A DNA stretch of 64,000 bases. Origin: an uncultured Collinsella sp. (GTDB lineage: Bacteria > Actinomycetota > Coriobacteriia > Coriobacteriales > Coriobacteriaceae). The notes beneath the pieces are model-generated. The model worked only from the letters and a program-made list of their open reading frames with translations. It searched no databases and was not told the origin of the DNA. The stretch's first letter is position 1, and each line of letters opens with the position of its first letter. The stretch is from contig UQTU01000007.1 in assembly GCA_900544135.1 (NCBI GenBank), forward strand, positions 1-64,000, in the 5' to 3' direction. The position numbers were made by a program, and so were the translations under genes. Below, one piece after another: positions 1 to 8,485 of the stretch.

Positions 1-493
1 CTCGGCGGCCTTGCGAAAAACAAATCCAAGTTAGACCATTTCAAATGGTTCGATGTCTGCCCGGATGCGACACTGAATGTGTCCATCCTCGCAGTATCCG
101 GTTCTCAAGGTGCACGCCTGGCGGCTGATCCGGTCCGACCGGGCCGCGCGGCAAGGAGATATATTGCCAGACCGGAGGGGCGCCGTGGGCGGGAATCGCG
201 CACTCCATATTTTGTTCACAAATGAATAGGTCCCTCAGTCGCATCACTGAGGCTAAAACTGAAGCATTGGCTTCTGATATTGGCGATGACCAGCTGGTTT
301 ATAGGTGTTAAGGCATCGGTCATCTCTGGAGCGCCACTTTACTCCAAAAGCATCAGCTATTTGTTTCCCGTCGGTAAAAGGCAGGTTTTGTTCGCCAAGC
401 GTTCTTATATATAGAGAAGTTCGGGTTCGAACCCGTGCACCGGCAACAAAAAAGCGACCAGCCGGAGCCGATCGCTTTCTATTCTATGCTGGA
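1..493. other. Gene-poor left edge
   Basis: I see no gene here that I can support. An open frame runs from base 1 to 222 on the plus strand without a start inside the window, and overlapping short frames exist on the minus strand, but none resembles a family I know. The right end (about 419-490) holds a T-arm-like sequence followed by a hairpin and A-run, closely matching the copy at 1702-1768. The stretch may be decayed mobile DNA. Confidence 0.4.
419..490 (-). repeat. Orphan tRNA-flank module (T-arm mimic plus terminator)
   Basis: The plus strand reads ttcgggttcgaacccg, a canonical T-arm with a TTCGAACC loop. It is followed by cggcaacaaaaaagcg and a hairpin that on the minus strand ends in a T run, so it looks like a terminator. 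The same order of parts occurs at 1702-1768 next to tRNA-Lys and, less similar, at 16914-16980 next to tRNA-Gly. Here no tRNA follows, so it is an orphan copy. Confidence 0.6.
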
Positions 494-670
494 TCATCCA
501 GAGGGCGCTTCCGAACTCATTTTCTCGCTGCCATTCATGCTTTCGAGGCATCGTTCGACCTCCACAGCCTCATGTTTTGAGGATCTGCCGTGTTTATCAC
601 TGTTATTAATGAGTGTGTGGAAGTGATCCTCATACAGATACGTGCGATCCGCCAGAGAACTGAGAAGCAT
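494..670 (-). CDS. Possible small protein of unknown function, 58 aa
   Basis: This minus-strand frame starts MLLSSLADRTYLYEDHF and ends EAPSG. The same frame stays open about 27 codons further upstream, to a TGA, without another ATG. Its composition is protein-like (charged, helical, few low-complexity runs), which is why I list it, but I recognise no family and see no convincing ribosome binding site. It lies just beyond the end of the TraX-like gene and may be the truncated remnant of a larger gene. Confidence 0.22.
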   Translation of the reverse strand: MLLSSLADRTYLYEDHFHTLINNSDKHGRSSKHEAVEVERCLESMNGSEKMSSEAPSG

Positions 671-779
671 CTCTCTGCAGCCCTCGTTGCCTATCCTCGC
701 ATCTCTCAGGTCTTCCGGAAATTCACAAGCAGTCTTAGAGTCAGTTTGTTTCCGTTTTCAGAGACTTGTTTGAGAGTTT

Positions 780-1577
780 TTAAAGACAGTTCAAAACAAT
801 AAGTGAGACACCATAAAGCAGAGCAAGATGTGCCGGATAGAAAATGTAGAAGAAATATTTGAGCTTCAGCCCTCGCTTACCATTATAAAGATTGATAAGC
901 AGCAACGAAACGACCGCGGCAGCAACATCAGGATTAAATACATTAGCTGTAGCAAACTCAAATCCGCCGCCAACTATATGGCATGACGAAAGGAGCACTG
1001 CACATACTGCAGCAAAGAACATCTTGGCCTTGCTGTCGTGGAATAAATAGAATGCAGCCACAAGCATAATGCCATACACACCGCCATCTAGTTTAGTGTA
1101 TTCAGCTGCCAGTGCTGTCAAAACAATCAGAGCAGTTTCTGCGATGTATCTTTTCCGTTTTGAAAGACTTTGTATCTTTTCCAGAACAATCAAAAAGACC
1201 AAGGAAAGCAGGAGCTCACACATAACATTTTGTTGCCGAAGGTCAAATAGTTGTCCGGTTTGGACGAAATCGTATATGGGCTCCGCAATGATTGCGAAGA
1301 CAAGCATATTTCGCAGGTACTTCTTTAAGTCATGAGTATGCAAAAATCCCTCAACTATCAAAAAGCAAAATAAGGGAAATGCAATTCTGCCAAGAACATG
1401 AAGCATATCCGAAGCCTCGCTTAGAATCGCCCACTGTTCGTCTGATATCTGACTGTACGATGCGTGAGTCATGATTCCATTGGTCAGGACGATCCTGCTT
1501 ACATGATCGAGAACCATCGAAATGGCTGCTATTATCTTTAATGTGCTGCCGCTAATTCCGTATCTATTTGTTTTCAT
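780..1577 (-). CDS. TraX family membrane protein
   Basis: This 265-residue polytopic membrane protein has the TraX family signature. The N-terminus has GSTLKIIAAISMVLDH, a first membrane segment followed by the DH motif. Then come GRIAFPLFCFLIVEGF and a conserved H-x-x-x-KYLRN segment, with about seven hydrophobic segments in all. In plasmid F, TraX N-acetylates pilin. Chromosomal homologues in Firmicutes and Actinobacteria are acyltransferase-like proteins of unknown substrate. No other conjugation gene is near. It lies between two copies of a tRNA-flank repeat (419-490 and 1596-1768), so it could be the remnant cargo of an element that entered at tRNA-Lys. The family call is firm; the role here is unknown. 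Confidence 0.85.
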   Translation of the reverse strand: MKTNRYGISGSTLKIIAAISMVLDHVSRIVLTNGIMTHASYSQISDEQWAILSEASDMLHVLGRIAFPLFCFLIVEGFLHTHDLKKYLRNMLVFAIIAEPIYDFVQTGQLFDLRQQNVMCELLLSLVFLIVLEKIQSLSKRKRYIAETALIVLTALAAEYTKLDGGVYGIMLVAAFYLFHDSKAKMFFAAVCAVLLSSCHIVGGGFEFATANVFNPDVAAAVVSLLLINLYNGKRGLKLKYFFYIFYPAHLALLYGVSLIVLNCL

Positions 1578-1595
1578 TTCGTATTCCTTACTTTG

Positions 1596-1770
1596 GGTGG
1601 GCCGTCAGGGGTTCAGCCTGCTCCGCAGGCGGCCGCTGCGGCGCTTCGCGCCTTGCGCGCTGCGCTGGCAAACGCTCACGCGTTTACTCAGCTCCGCGCC
1701 CTTTCGGGTTCGAACCCGCGTCGCGGCAACAAAAAAGCGGCCGGCATCCGCCAGTCGCTTTTCCATTCTA
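1596..1770. repeat. tRNA-Lys 3'-end duplication with hairpin cluster and T-arm mimic
   Basis: Bases 1596-1614 (ggtgggccgtcaggggttc) repeat exactly the 3' end of tRNA-Lys at 1772-1790, 176 bases away. Between the copies come several short hairpins with TTCGC-type loops (for example around ggcgcttcgcgcc and aaacgctcacgcgttt), a T-arm-like cgggttcgaacccg, and a terminator. The same architecture occurs beside tRNA-Gly at 16797-16988. The duplicated tRNA end is what site-specific integration at a tRNA leaves behind; no integrase is present. Confidence 0.65.
1731..1765 (-). terminator. Terminator of tRNA-Lys
   Basis: On the minus strand an imperfect GC-rich hairpin (arms agcgactggc and gccggccgct) is followed by TTTTTTG, directly after the tRNA 3' end. 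Confidence 0.6.
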
Positions 1771-1846
1771 TGGTGGGCCGTCAGGGGTTCGAACCCTGGA
1801 CCTTGGGATTAAAAGTCCCCTGCTCTGCCAGCTGAGCTAACGGCCC
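1771..1846 (-). tRNA. tRNA-Lys (anticodon TTT)
   Basis: This is a 76-nt cloverleaf with encoded CCA. The acceptor GGGCCGT pairs with ACGGCCC, the D-loop has AGCTCAGCTGGCAGAGC, and the anticodon loop reads CTTTTAA with anticodon TTT. The T-arm is CAGGGTTCGAACCCTG. A promoter lies directly upstream and a terminator downstream, so it is probably transcribed alone. Confidence 0.96.
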
Positions 1847-1855
1847 GCGGGTGGC

Positions 1856-1884
1856 ATTGTACCACGGTCTGGGACTATTCCCAA
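1856..1884 (-). promoter_or_regulatory. tRNA-Lys promoter
   Basis: The minus strand has TTGGGA (1879-1884), a 17-base spacer and TACAAT (1856-1861), ten bases before the tRNA 5' end. The -35 box overlaps the end of the aminopeptidase gene. Confidence 0.6.
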
Positions 1885-3155
1885 CTCCATTGGCCGTTCT
1901 GGAAAATCACAACTTCACGTCCATCAGGCGTAATGCCCGTAATATCGATGTCGTCCGTGCCAATCATAAAATCGACGTGCGTGCTCGAGACGTTAACGCC
2001 ATGCTCCAGGAGCTCTTCCTTGGACATGTCATACCCACCCTCGATGCATTCGGGGAAACCGACACCTAGCGCGAGATGGCAGCTAGCGTTCTCGTCATAG
2101 AGCGTATCGTAGAACAGTACGCCACTTTCGCGGATCGGAGTGTTCTTGGAAATGAGCGCGGCCTCACCCAGATGAGCGGCACCTTCATCGGTGTCAATAA
2201 TGCTCGCAAGCGTCGCCTTGCCCACACGGGCGTCGTAATCCACCACGCGACCGTTCTCGAACTTAATCCAAAAATCGTCAACCTTGTTACCGTGGTGAAT
2301 GAGCGGCATAGCCGAATACACGATACCGTCGGCACGCATACGATCAGGCGAGGTGAAGACCTCCTCGGTGGGGATGTTGGGGAAGAAGGGATGTCCATCG
2401 GGCGTCTTACCCTTGCCGCCGGCCCACTCGTGACCCTTCGTCATGCCAATCGTCAGATCGGTTCCATTTGCCGCGGTGTAATGCAGCCGGTCAAAACGAT
2501 TGTCGTTCAGGAAGCGCAAGTTCTTTTCGAACGCCGCGTCATGAAGCTCCCAGTCGCTCTCCGGGTCCTGGCCATCGGCGCGAGCGGTGTGCAGAATCGC
2601 ATTCCACAGCTTATAGATTGCAACCTCATCGGCGTCTCCCGGGAACACCTCGCGCGCCCAAGCCACGACCGGAGCGCCGGCGATGCACCACGGATTGATG
2701 TTGTAATCCAGTCCACGGCGGAAAACTTTGCACTGCGTATTCCTCGCCTTGGATGCCGCAGCCGGCTTGGCTGGATCGATGCCCTTGAGGGCTGCAGGAT
2801 CGGCACCCTCGATAAAGATAAAGCAGGCACCGTCCTGGGCCAACGAATCCAACTGCATGCGCTTCCACTCGGGCGTCTGCTCAAAGTAACTTTTCTCGAC
2901 ATGCTCGTACGTAAGCCTCGTCACGGCGTCGTCGGCCCAGATGACCGTCACGTGACCGGCACCAGCGTCATAAGCCTCCGCAACCACCACGCGCGCAAAT
3001 GACGCGCACTCGACGGGAGACTGAACGACGACCTCCTGGCCGGGCTTAACGTTTACGCCCTTGCGGACAACGAGACGTGCATAATTTTTGATCTTGGGCT
3101 CCAGGGCCTTCATGCCCTCCAGAGCCTCTTCGACCGTCAGGGCAGCTCGAATCAT
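1875..3155 (-). CDS. M29 family aminopeptidase
   Basis: This cytoplasmic metallo-aminopeptidase (AmpS/PepS/aminopeptidase T type) removes N-terminal residues from peptides. It has the family's two-lobe layout: an N-terminal half with VVVRKGVNVKPGQEVVVQSPVE, and a C-terminal metal site with FFPNIPTEEVFTSPDR, then ENASCHLALGVGFPE and STHVDFMIGTDDIDITG. These supply the expected Glu, His, Tyr and Asp ligands of a dinuclear centre. I place the start at ATG 3155 (MIRAALTVEE), because GGAG lies six bases upstream; the frame extends four codons further but that start has no binding site. About 426 residues is the normal length. It has no signal peptide and is followed by the tRNA-Lys promoter. Confidence 0.93.
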   Translation of the reverse strand: MIRAALTVEEALEGMKALEPKIKNYARLVVRKGVNVKPGQEVVVQSPVECASFARVVVAEAYDAGAGHVTVIWADDAVTRLTYEHVEKSYFEQTPEWKRMQLDSLAQDGACFIFIEGADPAALKGIDPAKPAAASKARNTQCKVFRRGLDYNINPWCIAGAPVVAWAREVFPGDADEVAIYKLWNAILHTARADGQDPESDWELHDAAFEKNLRFLNDNRFDRLHYTAANGTDLTIGMTKGHEWAGGKGKTPDGHPFFPNIPTEEVFTSPDRMRADGIVYSAMPLIHHGNKVDDFWIKFENGRVVDYDARVGKATLASIIDTDEGAAHLGEAALISKNTPIRESGVLFYDTLYDENASCHLALGVGFPECIEGGYDMSKEELLEHGVNVSSTHVDFMIGTDDIDITGITPDGREVVIFQNGQWSWE

Positions 3156-3186
3156 GTGCCACTCCATCTATCTATAGGACAGTAAA

Positions 3187-3215
3187 AAGGCGCGCCGCAA
3201 AAAACGACGCGCCTT
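3187..3215 (-). terminator. Terminator after the 3249-3824 gene
   Basis: Arms aaggcgcg (3187-3194) and cgcgcctt (3208-3215) form a hairpin; on the minus strand it is followed by a run of T. It separates the purC-side operon from the aminopeptidase gene. Confidence 0.75.
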
Positions 3216-3248
3216 ATATCTTAGCGATATCTATAGGTTGTAACGCTA

Positions 3249-3824
3249 CTACTTCTTCTTGGAGGCCTTCTTGTCCTCCTCGGCAGCCGCACGCTCAATA
3301 AGAGCGTTGAGCTTGTTCTCGGACATGCCCTCGGCCTGCGTGCGATACCTGTTGCGCAGAGGACGAATACGAACGAAGTCGTAGATAAAGTCACCCAGAA
3401 TGATGACATAGGACAAAATGATGCCGACCATCTGGACGGGACTGGACACCGTGCCGCCGGGAGCGAAGTAGAGCGAGGCCCCAATTGCCACGACGAGCAC
3501 CATGCCGATAGCGAGCACAGCCCACCAAATACGGCGGCGCTTGGTGTAGTCCTCATCCTGCTTGAGAAGAATATTCGACACCGTGTAGATACGATCCTCG
3601 CGAGCACGCTGCTTGGCCTTGCGGGCGCGCTTCTCCTCCTTGGAAAGGCCGTCCAGGTTTTCACCCTTCTCGAGCTCTTTGCGGCGTGCCTTGGATGATG
3701 CTGGCACGACGCGGACAGAGCTCGCTGCCTGACGGGCGGGCTTAGCAGATGCGGCGGACTTGCGCGCAACCCCGGTAACCTCGTGGGATTGCGTGCGCTT
3801 GTTCGTGGCGCTACGGGTACTCAC
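3249..3824 (-). CDS. Conserved small integral membrane protein
   Basis: This 191-residue protein has a basic, Ala/Ser/Lys-rich N-terminal third and a helical charged stretch (EKRARKAKQRAREDR). Two membrane segments follow (about 111-133, IWWAVLAIGMVLVVAIGASL, and 142-160, MVGIILSYVIILGDFIYDF). The C-terminus is lysine-rich and cytoplasmic. I do not recognise a functional family; similar proteins seem common in Coriobacteriia. It starts one base after the purC stop, so it is probably translated with purC from one message. Nothing in the sequence ties it to purine synthesis. Confidence 0.75.
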   Translation of the reverse strand: MSTRSATNKRTQSHEVTGVARKSAASAKPARQAASSVRVVPASSKARRKELEKGENLDGLSKEEKRARKAKQRAREDRIYTVSNILLKQDEDYTKRRRIWWAVLAIGMVLVVAIGASLYFAPGGTVSSPVQMVGIILSYVIILGDFIYDFVRIRPLRNRYRTQAEGMSENKLNALIERAAAEEDKKASKKK

Positions 3825-4712
3825 TTATGCGTTCTCCTTCATGCTTGTGAACTGGGAGCCCGTGATGATCTGGAAGGCCTCGCGATAGCGCTCGGACGTG
3901 CCATCGATGACCTCGGCGGGCAGGTGCGGGGTCTCCCCCGTCATATCCCAGTTGGCCTTGAGCCAATTGCGGACGAATTGCTTGTCGTAGCTAGGCTGGA
4001 TCTTGCCCTCCTCGTAGCTGGCAGCAGGCCAGAAACGGCTGGAGTCGGGCGTGAGGCACTCGTCGATCAGCGTGACCTTGCCATCAATAACACCAAACTC
4101 GAACTTGGTGTCGGCAATGATGATGCCACGAGTCGCTGCATACTCGGCAGCAGCCTTGTAGATCTTGAGGGACAGATCGCGAATCTGCGTGGCGATGTCC
4201 TCGCCAACGATCTCGCAACAACGCTCAAACGAGATATTCTCGTCGTGATCACCGATCTCGGCCTTCGTGGACGGGGTGAACAGCGGCTCGGGAAGCTTGG
4301 AGGCCTCGGTCAGGCCCTCAGGCAGCTGGATGCCGCAGACGGTGCCGTTCTCGTCGTAGGTCTTCTTGCCCGAACCGGTCAGATAGCCGCGGACGATGCA
4401 CTCGATAGGAATCGTCTGGGCCTTCTTAACCAGCATGGCGCGGCCGGCGAGGTAGTCACGATACTCAGCAAACTCCTCGGGGAAATCCGCCGGGTCGATG
4501 GAAACGAGGTGATTAGGAACAATGTCGGCAAACTTATCAAACCAGAATGCCGAGATGCGGTTGAGCACCTCTCCCTTAAACGGAATCTCGTCGGGGAGAA
4601 TAAAGTCGAACGCAGAAATGCGGTCGGTGGCGACCATCAGCAGGTTTTCGCCGGCATCGTAGATATCACGAACCTTGCCACGGGAATCCGGACGACGCTC
4701 CATCGTTGTCAC
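3825..4712 (-). CDS. purC: Phosphoribosylaminoimidazole-succinocarboxamide synthase
   Basis: SAICAR synthase joins aspartate to CAIR using ATP in purine biosynthesis. Diagnostic segments in order are RGKVRDIYDAGENLLMVATD near the N-terminus, RISAFDFILPDEIPFKGEVL, then ECIVRGYLTGSGKKTYD in the middle, and IADTKFEFGV with LIDECLTPDSSRFWP toward the end. About 295 residues matches the longer eukaryote/actinobacterial form rather than the 237-residue enterobacterial one. The frame opens with GTG at 4721, but AAGGAG overlaps that codon; GTG at 4712 lies eight bases after it and is the likely start. purB, which acts next in the pathway, lies about 11 kb away on the same strand. Confidence 0.97.
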   Translation of the reverse strand: MTTMERRPDSRGKVRDIYDAGENLLMVATDRISAFDFILPDEIPFKGEVLNRISAFWFDKFADIVPNHLVSIDPADFPEEFAEYRDYLAGRAMLVKKAQTIPIECIVRGYLTGSGKKTYDENGTVCGIQLPEGLTEASKLPEPLFTPSTKAEIGDHDENISFERCCEIVGEDIATQIRDLSLKIYKAAAEYAATRGIIIADTKFEFGVIDGKVTLIDECLTPDSSRFWPAASYEEGKIQPSYDKQFVRNWLKANWDMTGETPHLPAEVIDGTSERYREAFQIITGSQFTSMKENA

Positions 4713-4743
4713 GTGAGTCACTCCTTACCAAAATACGACAGTA

Positions 4744-4761
4744 ATGCGGGCTTTCCCGCAT
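4744..4761 (-). terminator. Weak terminator between kinase gene and purC
   Basis: Arms atgcggg and cccgcat enclose a four-base loop. On the minus strand it is followed by a T-rich but interrupted tail, just before the purC start. Confidence 0.4.
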
Positions 4762-4819
4762 GTTCTCGCAAACCCGGAGCGGCAAGGACAAGACCCCTCC
4801 TTCACCGAGTAGCGAAAAG

Positions 4820-6385
4820 CTAGTGCTCCATTGTAGTAGATGCCGCGTCCGCCGTGTGCTCGCGTGGCAGATGAATCGTAAAAGTCGTACCCTTTCCAAG
4901 CTCCGACTCCACGGAAATGTAGCCATGATGGCGCTCGACGATCTGTTTAGTCACGGCGAGACCCACGCCCAGACCGCCCGCCTCGCGGGCGCGGCTGGCG
5001 TCGGCACGCCAAAAACGTCCGAAAATACGCGACAGGTCTTCCTTGGCGATACCGATGCCCGTGTCCGAGACCGCAATATCGACGTGTTTACGATCGCTGA
5101 GCACCGACACCACGACCCATCCGCCCTCGGGGGTGTAGCGCATGGCGTTGCTCATGAGGTTGATGACGCATTGCGTGATCATGTCGGGATCGGCTTCGAC
5201 GACATCGTCGTGACCCTGGGTCTCGTCCGCAAAACGCAGGCGCAGATCGCGGTCGACAAACAGGCGCTCCTGGGCATTGACGATGGAACGCACGAAAGGA
5301 ACCATGTCCACCGGCTCAAGGTTGAGCGGAGCCGTGCTGTTTTCCATGCGCGACAGGTCGAGCATCTGCTGCACCAGACGAGCCAGGCGACGCGTCTCGG
5401 AAGCGACCGTCTCCAGGTGCTCGTCGTCGGTGGGGTACACGCCGTCTTGCATGGCCTCGACCGTTGCGAGCATGGCCATAAGCGGCGTGCGAAGCTCGTG
5501 TGCAACGTCTGAGGTCAGGCGCTTCTCGTGTTTCATATCCTTCTCGAGCGAAGTGGCCATCTCATCGAAGGTCTCACCCAGCTGATCGATCTCGTCATCA
5601 CCGCGCAGTCCCGTGCGAGCCGACAAATCGCCATCGCGAATTTGTTTGGCCGTGCTGGTAATACGATGAATCGGCTTGGTGAGCATACGCGACATGAACG
5701 ATCCGATAACGACCGAGATACAGACTGCAACAACCGCGGCAAGGGCCATGGCGTTAAAGGTCTTCTCTCTAAACGCAGAATCTGCCTTGGTGAGCAGAGC
5801 ATCGGAGCCGATGGCCCATAGCTTTACCTGTCCGACATGCTGGCCGGAAGGCGTTATGATTTCGACATTGGCCACGCTATCGGAGTCGGTGGGCGCCGAC
5901 GAAACCGGGCTATGCGAGGCCTTTTTACCGCTCGAGCTGCGAGACGCCGATTCGCTCTCGCGCACATCGGCAGTCGCACTTGCCGAAGGCCACGAGTCGT
6001 CATAGACAACAACGCCCTTTTTATTGACGACCTGCATGCCCAAATCGTCGGACACCAAACTCGATGTCGCGACCGTGCGCAGCTCGCCCGCAGTCCAATT
6101 GCCGTTTTCCTCGTACGACGTCGCAAGCTTTTCGGCTGCGGAATTTGCGATTTCGACGATATTGGAGCGCGTGTAATCCGAAAAGACCGTGCCCCACACA
6201 ACAGAGACAACGCCCACCAGCACCAATACCGTCATGAGCGACGTCAGGGCAAAAGCCAAGGCCATGCGCGAGGGATAGCTCATCGTTGGCCGTGAATCGG
6301 AACGAGGCGTGTTCCAGCTAGCCTTGGAACCCGCCTCGTTCTCCTGCTTATGCTTTTGCCCGATTTCAAAGCGCGCAGGTGTCAT
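4820..6385 (-). CDS. Membrane sensor histidine kinase
   Basis: This 521-residue kinase partners the adjacent response regulator. Layout: cytoplasmic N-terminus, membrane segment 41-66, an extracytoplasmic sensor region of about 140 residues with a Ser-rich loop, second membrane segment about 212-232, and HAMP (TKPIHRITSTAKQIRDGDLS). The HisKA domain has H296 in SDVAHELRTPL. The ATPase domain carries the N box NLMSNAMRYT, G1 DTGIGIA, F box IFGRFWRAD and G2 GGLGVGLA. All catalytic motifs are intact. The start at 6385 has AAGGA eight bases upstream. It lies 12 bases after the regulator stop, so the two are one operon. The signal is unknown; in layout it resembles MtrB/BaeS-type envelope-stress kinases. 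Confidence 0.95.
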   Translation of the reverse strand: MTPARFEIGQKHKQENEAGSKASWNTPRSDSRPTMSYPSRMALAFALTSLMTVLVLVGVVSVVWGTVFSDYTRSNIVEIANSAAEKLATSYEENGNWTAGELRTVATSSLVSDDLGMQVVNKKGVVVYDDSWPSASATADVRESESASRSSSGKKASHSPVSSAPTDSDSVANVEIITPSGQHVGQVKLWAIGSDALLTKADSAFREKTFNAMALAAVVAVCISVVIGSFMSRMLTKPIHRITSTAKQIRDGDLSARTGLRGDDEIDQLGETFDEMATSLEKDMKHEKRLTSDVAHELRTPLMAMLATVEAMQDGVYPTDDEHLETVASETRRLARLVQQMLDLSRMENSTAPLNLEPVDMVPFVRSIVNAQERLFVDRDLRLRFADETQGHDDVVEADPDMITQCVINLMSNAMRYTPEGGWVVVSVLSDRKHVDIAVSDTGIGIAKEDLSRIFGRFWRADASRAREAGGLGVGLAVTKQIVERHHGYISVESELGKGTTFTIHLPREHTADAASTTMEH

Positions 6386-6397
6386 GTGTGATTTCCT

Positions 6398-7120
6398 TTA
6401 TTTCTCGTCCGACTTATCGGTCTTGGCCGGAGCCTCGAAGCGATAGCCGACACCATGGACGGTGTAGAGCCACTTGGGCTTCTTGGGATCATCGCCCAGC
6501 TTGGCGCGAAGGTTCTTCACGTGGCTGTCGATGGTGCGCTCGTAACCCTCAAAGTCATACCCGAGCACTTTCTCGACCAGCTCCATGCGGTTATACACAC
6601 GGCCGGGATGGCGGGCAAGCGTGGTGAGCAGCTTAAACTCGGAAGCCGTCAGATCGACTTCCTTGCCCTCGACCAAGATCTTGTGGCCCGAGATATCGAT
6701 GACCAGATCGCCGAAGTCGAGCACCTCGACGGCGGGCTCGTCGGCCTGATGGGCACGGCGGAACAGAGCGCGAACACGGGCGACGAGCTCGCGCGGCGAG
6801 AACGGCTTAATCAGATAGTCGTCGGCGCCGAGCTCAAGACCGATAATACGGTCCTCAATCTCGCCCTTAGCCGTCAGCATGATGATGGGGACATCCGAGG
6901 TATCGCGAATGGTGCGGCAAACGCGCTCGCCGGGGATCTTGGGGAGCATAAGGTCGAGCACGACCAGGTCGAACTGATGCTTCTCGAACTCCTCGATCGC
7001 GGACTGACCGTCGCCGACGCCCACCACCCAGTAGCCTTCGCGCTCGAGATAGGCAGCGACGGCGTCACGGATTGCCTTCTCATCCTCGACCAGCAGAATC
7101 TTTTTTGCATCTGAAGCCAT
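6398..7120 (-). CDS. OmpR-family response regulator
   Basis: The receiver domain has acidic residues E12 and D13, the phosphoacceptor Asp56 in VVLDLMLP, the Thr of MLTAKG and the Lys of LIKPFS. The C-terminal winged helix contains LTASEFKLLTTLARHPGRVYN and ends with KWLYTVHGVGYRFE. It binds promoter DNA when phosphorylated by the downstream kinase. I start at MASDAKK (7120), which has GGGGGG upstream with normal spacing; the longer frame begins with TTG at 7141. It is the first gene of the regulator-kinase operon. Confidence 0.96.
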   Translation of the reverse strand: MASDAKKILLVEDEKAIRDAVAAYLEREGYWVVGVGDGQSAIEEFEKHQFDLVVLDLMLPKIPGERVCRTIRDTSDVPIIMLTAKGEIEDRIIGLELGADDYLIKPFSPRELVARVRALFRRAHQADEPAVEVLDFGDLVIDISGHKILVEGKEVDLTASEFKLLTTLARHPGRVYNRMELVEKVLGYDFEGYERTIDSHVKNLRAKLGDDPKKPKWLYTVHGVGYRFEAPAKTDKSDEK

Positions 7121-7273
7121 AACACGGCCCCCCTGTCTCAATTAGCTAAGAACAAGCCCATTTTAACGCACCTGAGCCCGCCGGATGCCGCTATGACGCG
7201 GCAGCTCGGCGGGCGGTACTCACAATTACAACGCGTTTATTCCCCTGTTGGCGCCTTTTTAACCCCTCTAAGC

Positions 7274-8485
7274 TTAAAGAGAGAATAGGCGGGCCGTGAC
7301 CGTCTCTGGTATACCCTGGCTGTTGCGCACCGTGGCGTACGTAAGGAATGAGTCCGATTTTCCCGCCGTAGCTGGATAATCGCCATACTCCAAAGCGCGG
7401 TCGGGCGACAGCAGCGAGCCATAGGTCTTGGCAGAGGTGTCGATCAGGAAATGCGATGCCTGCACCTTAACAAGGTATTTATTCTTCTTGCCAGCCGCAC
7501 ATGCGAGCGGTTCGCGTGACAGGAAGAGGTACGGCCCTCCCTCATTACCGATATACGTGCCCATGTTGCCCAAGCTGCCCACGCCACTATAGGTCGCCTC
7601 GATAGAAAACACGAAGGTATCGCCCATATATACGGCCTCGAAAGGCGAGACTGACGAGGGAAGGACTAGCTGGGCACGTTTGGTGTTGTTGCCGTCGGTC
7701 AGATCGATTGCCGTTATGCCGTAGTAGACGCCCTCGTCGTTGCGGACACGCGGCGAGATGGTCAAAATGCCGTCGCTCGCACGCGGGGCCGATGCAAAGC
7801 GGCCCGTCGATTTCCAAATTGTCTCGGCCTTGGATTCATCAAGCGAGCGACGATAGCAAAACGAATCACTACTCGTTTTATTGCCGCCTGCCGAAGGCAT
7901 TTTATACCAGATGACTGATGACCCGAACGCCGTGAACAGTGGCGGATCATAGTCCTTGCCACCCCGATCGAGCTCAACCACGTCGCCAGAGAGCGAAGCG
8001 CCCGACAGATTTTGAGCGTAGAGCTTCCACGATGAATTGGCAAAGTTCATCTCGACCCACGCAAACACGCCATCGCCGGCACGGACATCGTAAAATGCAT
8101 ATCCCGTGCCCTCGATAGGATCCTCGATTAATGTGGTAAGCGAGCCATCGCCCAGGTTGAGCACACCAAGCGTATTGGCATGCAGGGCAGAAGCAGGCGC
8201 CATCATCGCCGCGGCGTAGTCACCATCGCAGTAGTACAGTAGCGTGCCCAGCGGCAGCGTCCACGAGGCCGCAGGCTCAAGATCGATATCGACGGCCTCA
8301 TACTCATCCGTAATCGAGACAATCTTTGAGTCGTCTTTGATAACCTGCGGCTCGCCGGCAGCATCGTCGCTGGTACCCGTTTTCTTTGAGCATCCGGCAA
8401 GCACCGTGGCAGCGCCCGCGGCAGCCCCTCCGAGCACAAAGCCGCGGCGCGATATTCCGTTCTTGATCTGGTCGGCGATACCCAT
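7274..8485 (-). CDS. Twin-arginine-exported lipoprotein of unknown function
   Basis: This 403-residue protein begins MGIADQIKNGISRRGFVLGG, with the RRGF twin-arginine motif, and continues to a lipobox LAGC about 20 residues later. It should be exported folded and lipid-anchored outside the membrane. The body is mostly beta-rich with repeated Gly/Trp/Asp segments (YFYDV, FAWVEMNF, VIWYKMP, LLSPDRALEYGDYPA), which suggests a beta-propeller-like fold. I cannot name a ligand. Its ATG overlaps the stop of the TSCPD gene (TAATG), so the two are translationally coupled. Confidence 0.8.
   Translation of the reverse strand: MGIADQIKNGISRRGFVLGGAAAGAATVLAGCSKKTGTSDDAAGEPQVIKDDSKIVSITDEYEAVDIDLEPAASWTLPLGTLLYYCDGDYAAAMMAPASALHANTLGVLNLGDGSLTTLIEDPIEGTGYAFYDVRAGDGVFAWVEMNFANSSWKLYAQNLSGASLSGDVVELDRGGKDYDPPLFTAFGSSVIWYKMPSAGGNKTSSDSFCYRRSLDESKAETIWKSTGRFASAPRASDGILTISPRVRNDEGVYYGITAIDLTDGNNTKRAQLVLPSSVSPFEAVYMGDTFVFSIEATYSGVGSLGNMGTYIGNEGGPYLFLSREPLACAAGKKNKYLVKVQASHFLIDTSAKTYGSLLSPDRALEYGDYPATAGKSDSFLTYATVRNSQGIPETVTARLFSL

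Noticed and set aside
1..222. Plus-strand open frame from the window edge and overlapping minus-strand frames
   Set aside because: No frame resembles a known protein, there is no start or binding site in the window for the plus frame, and competing frames of similar quality overlap it.
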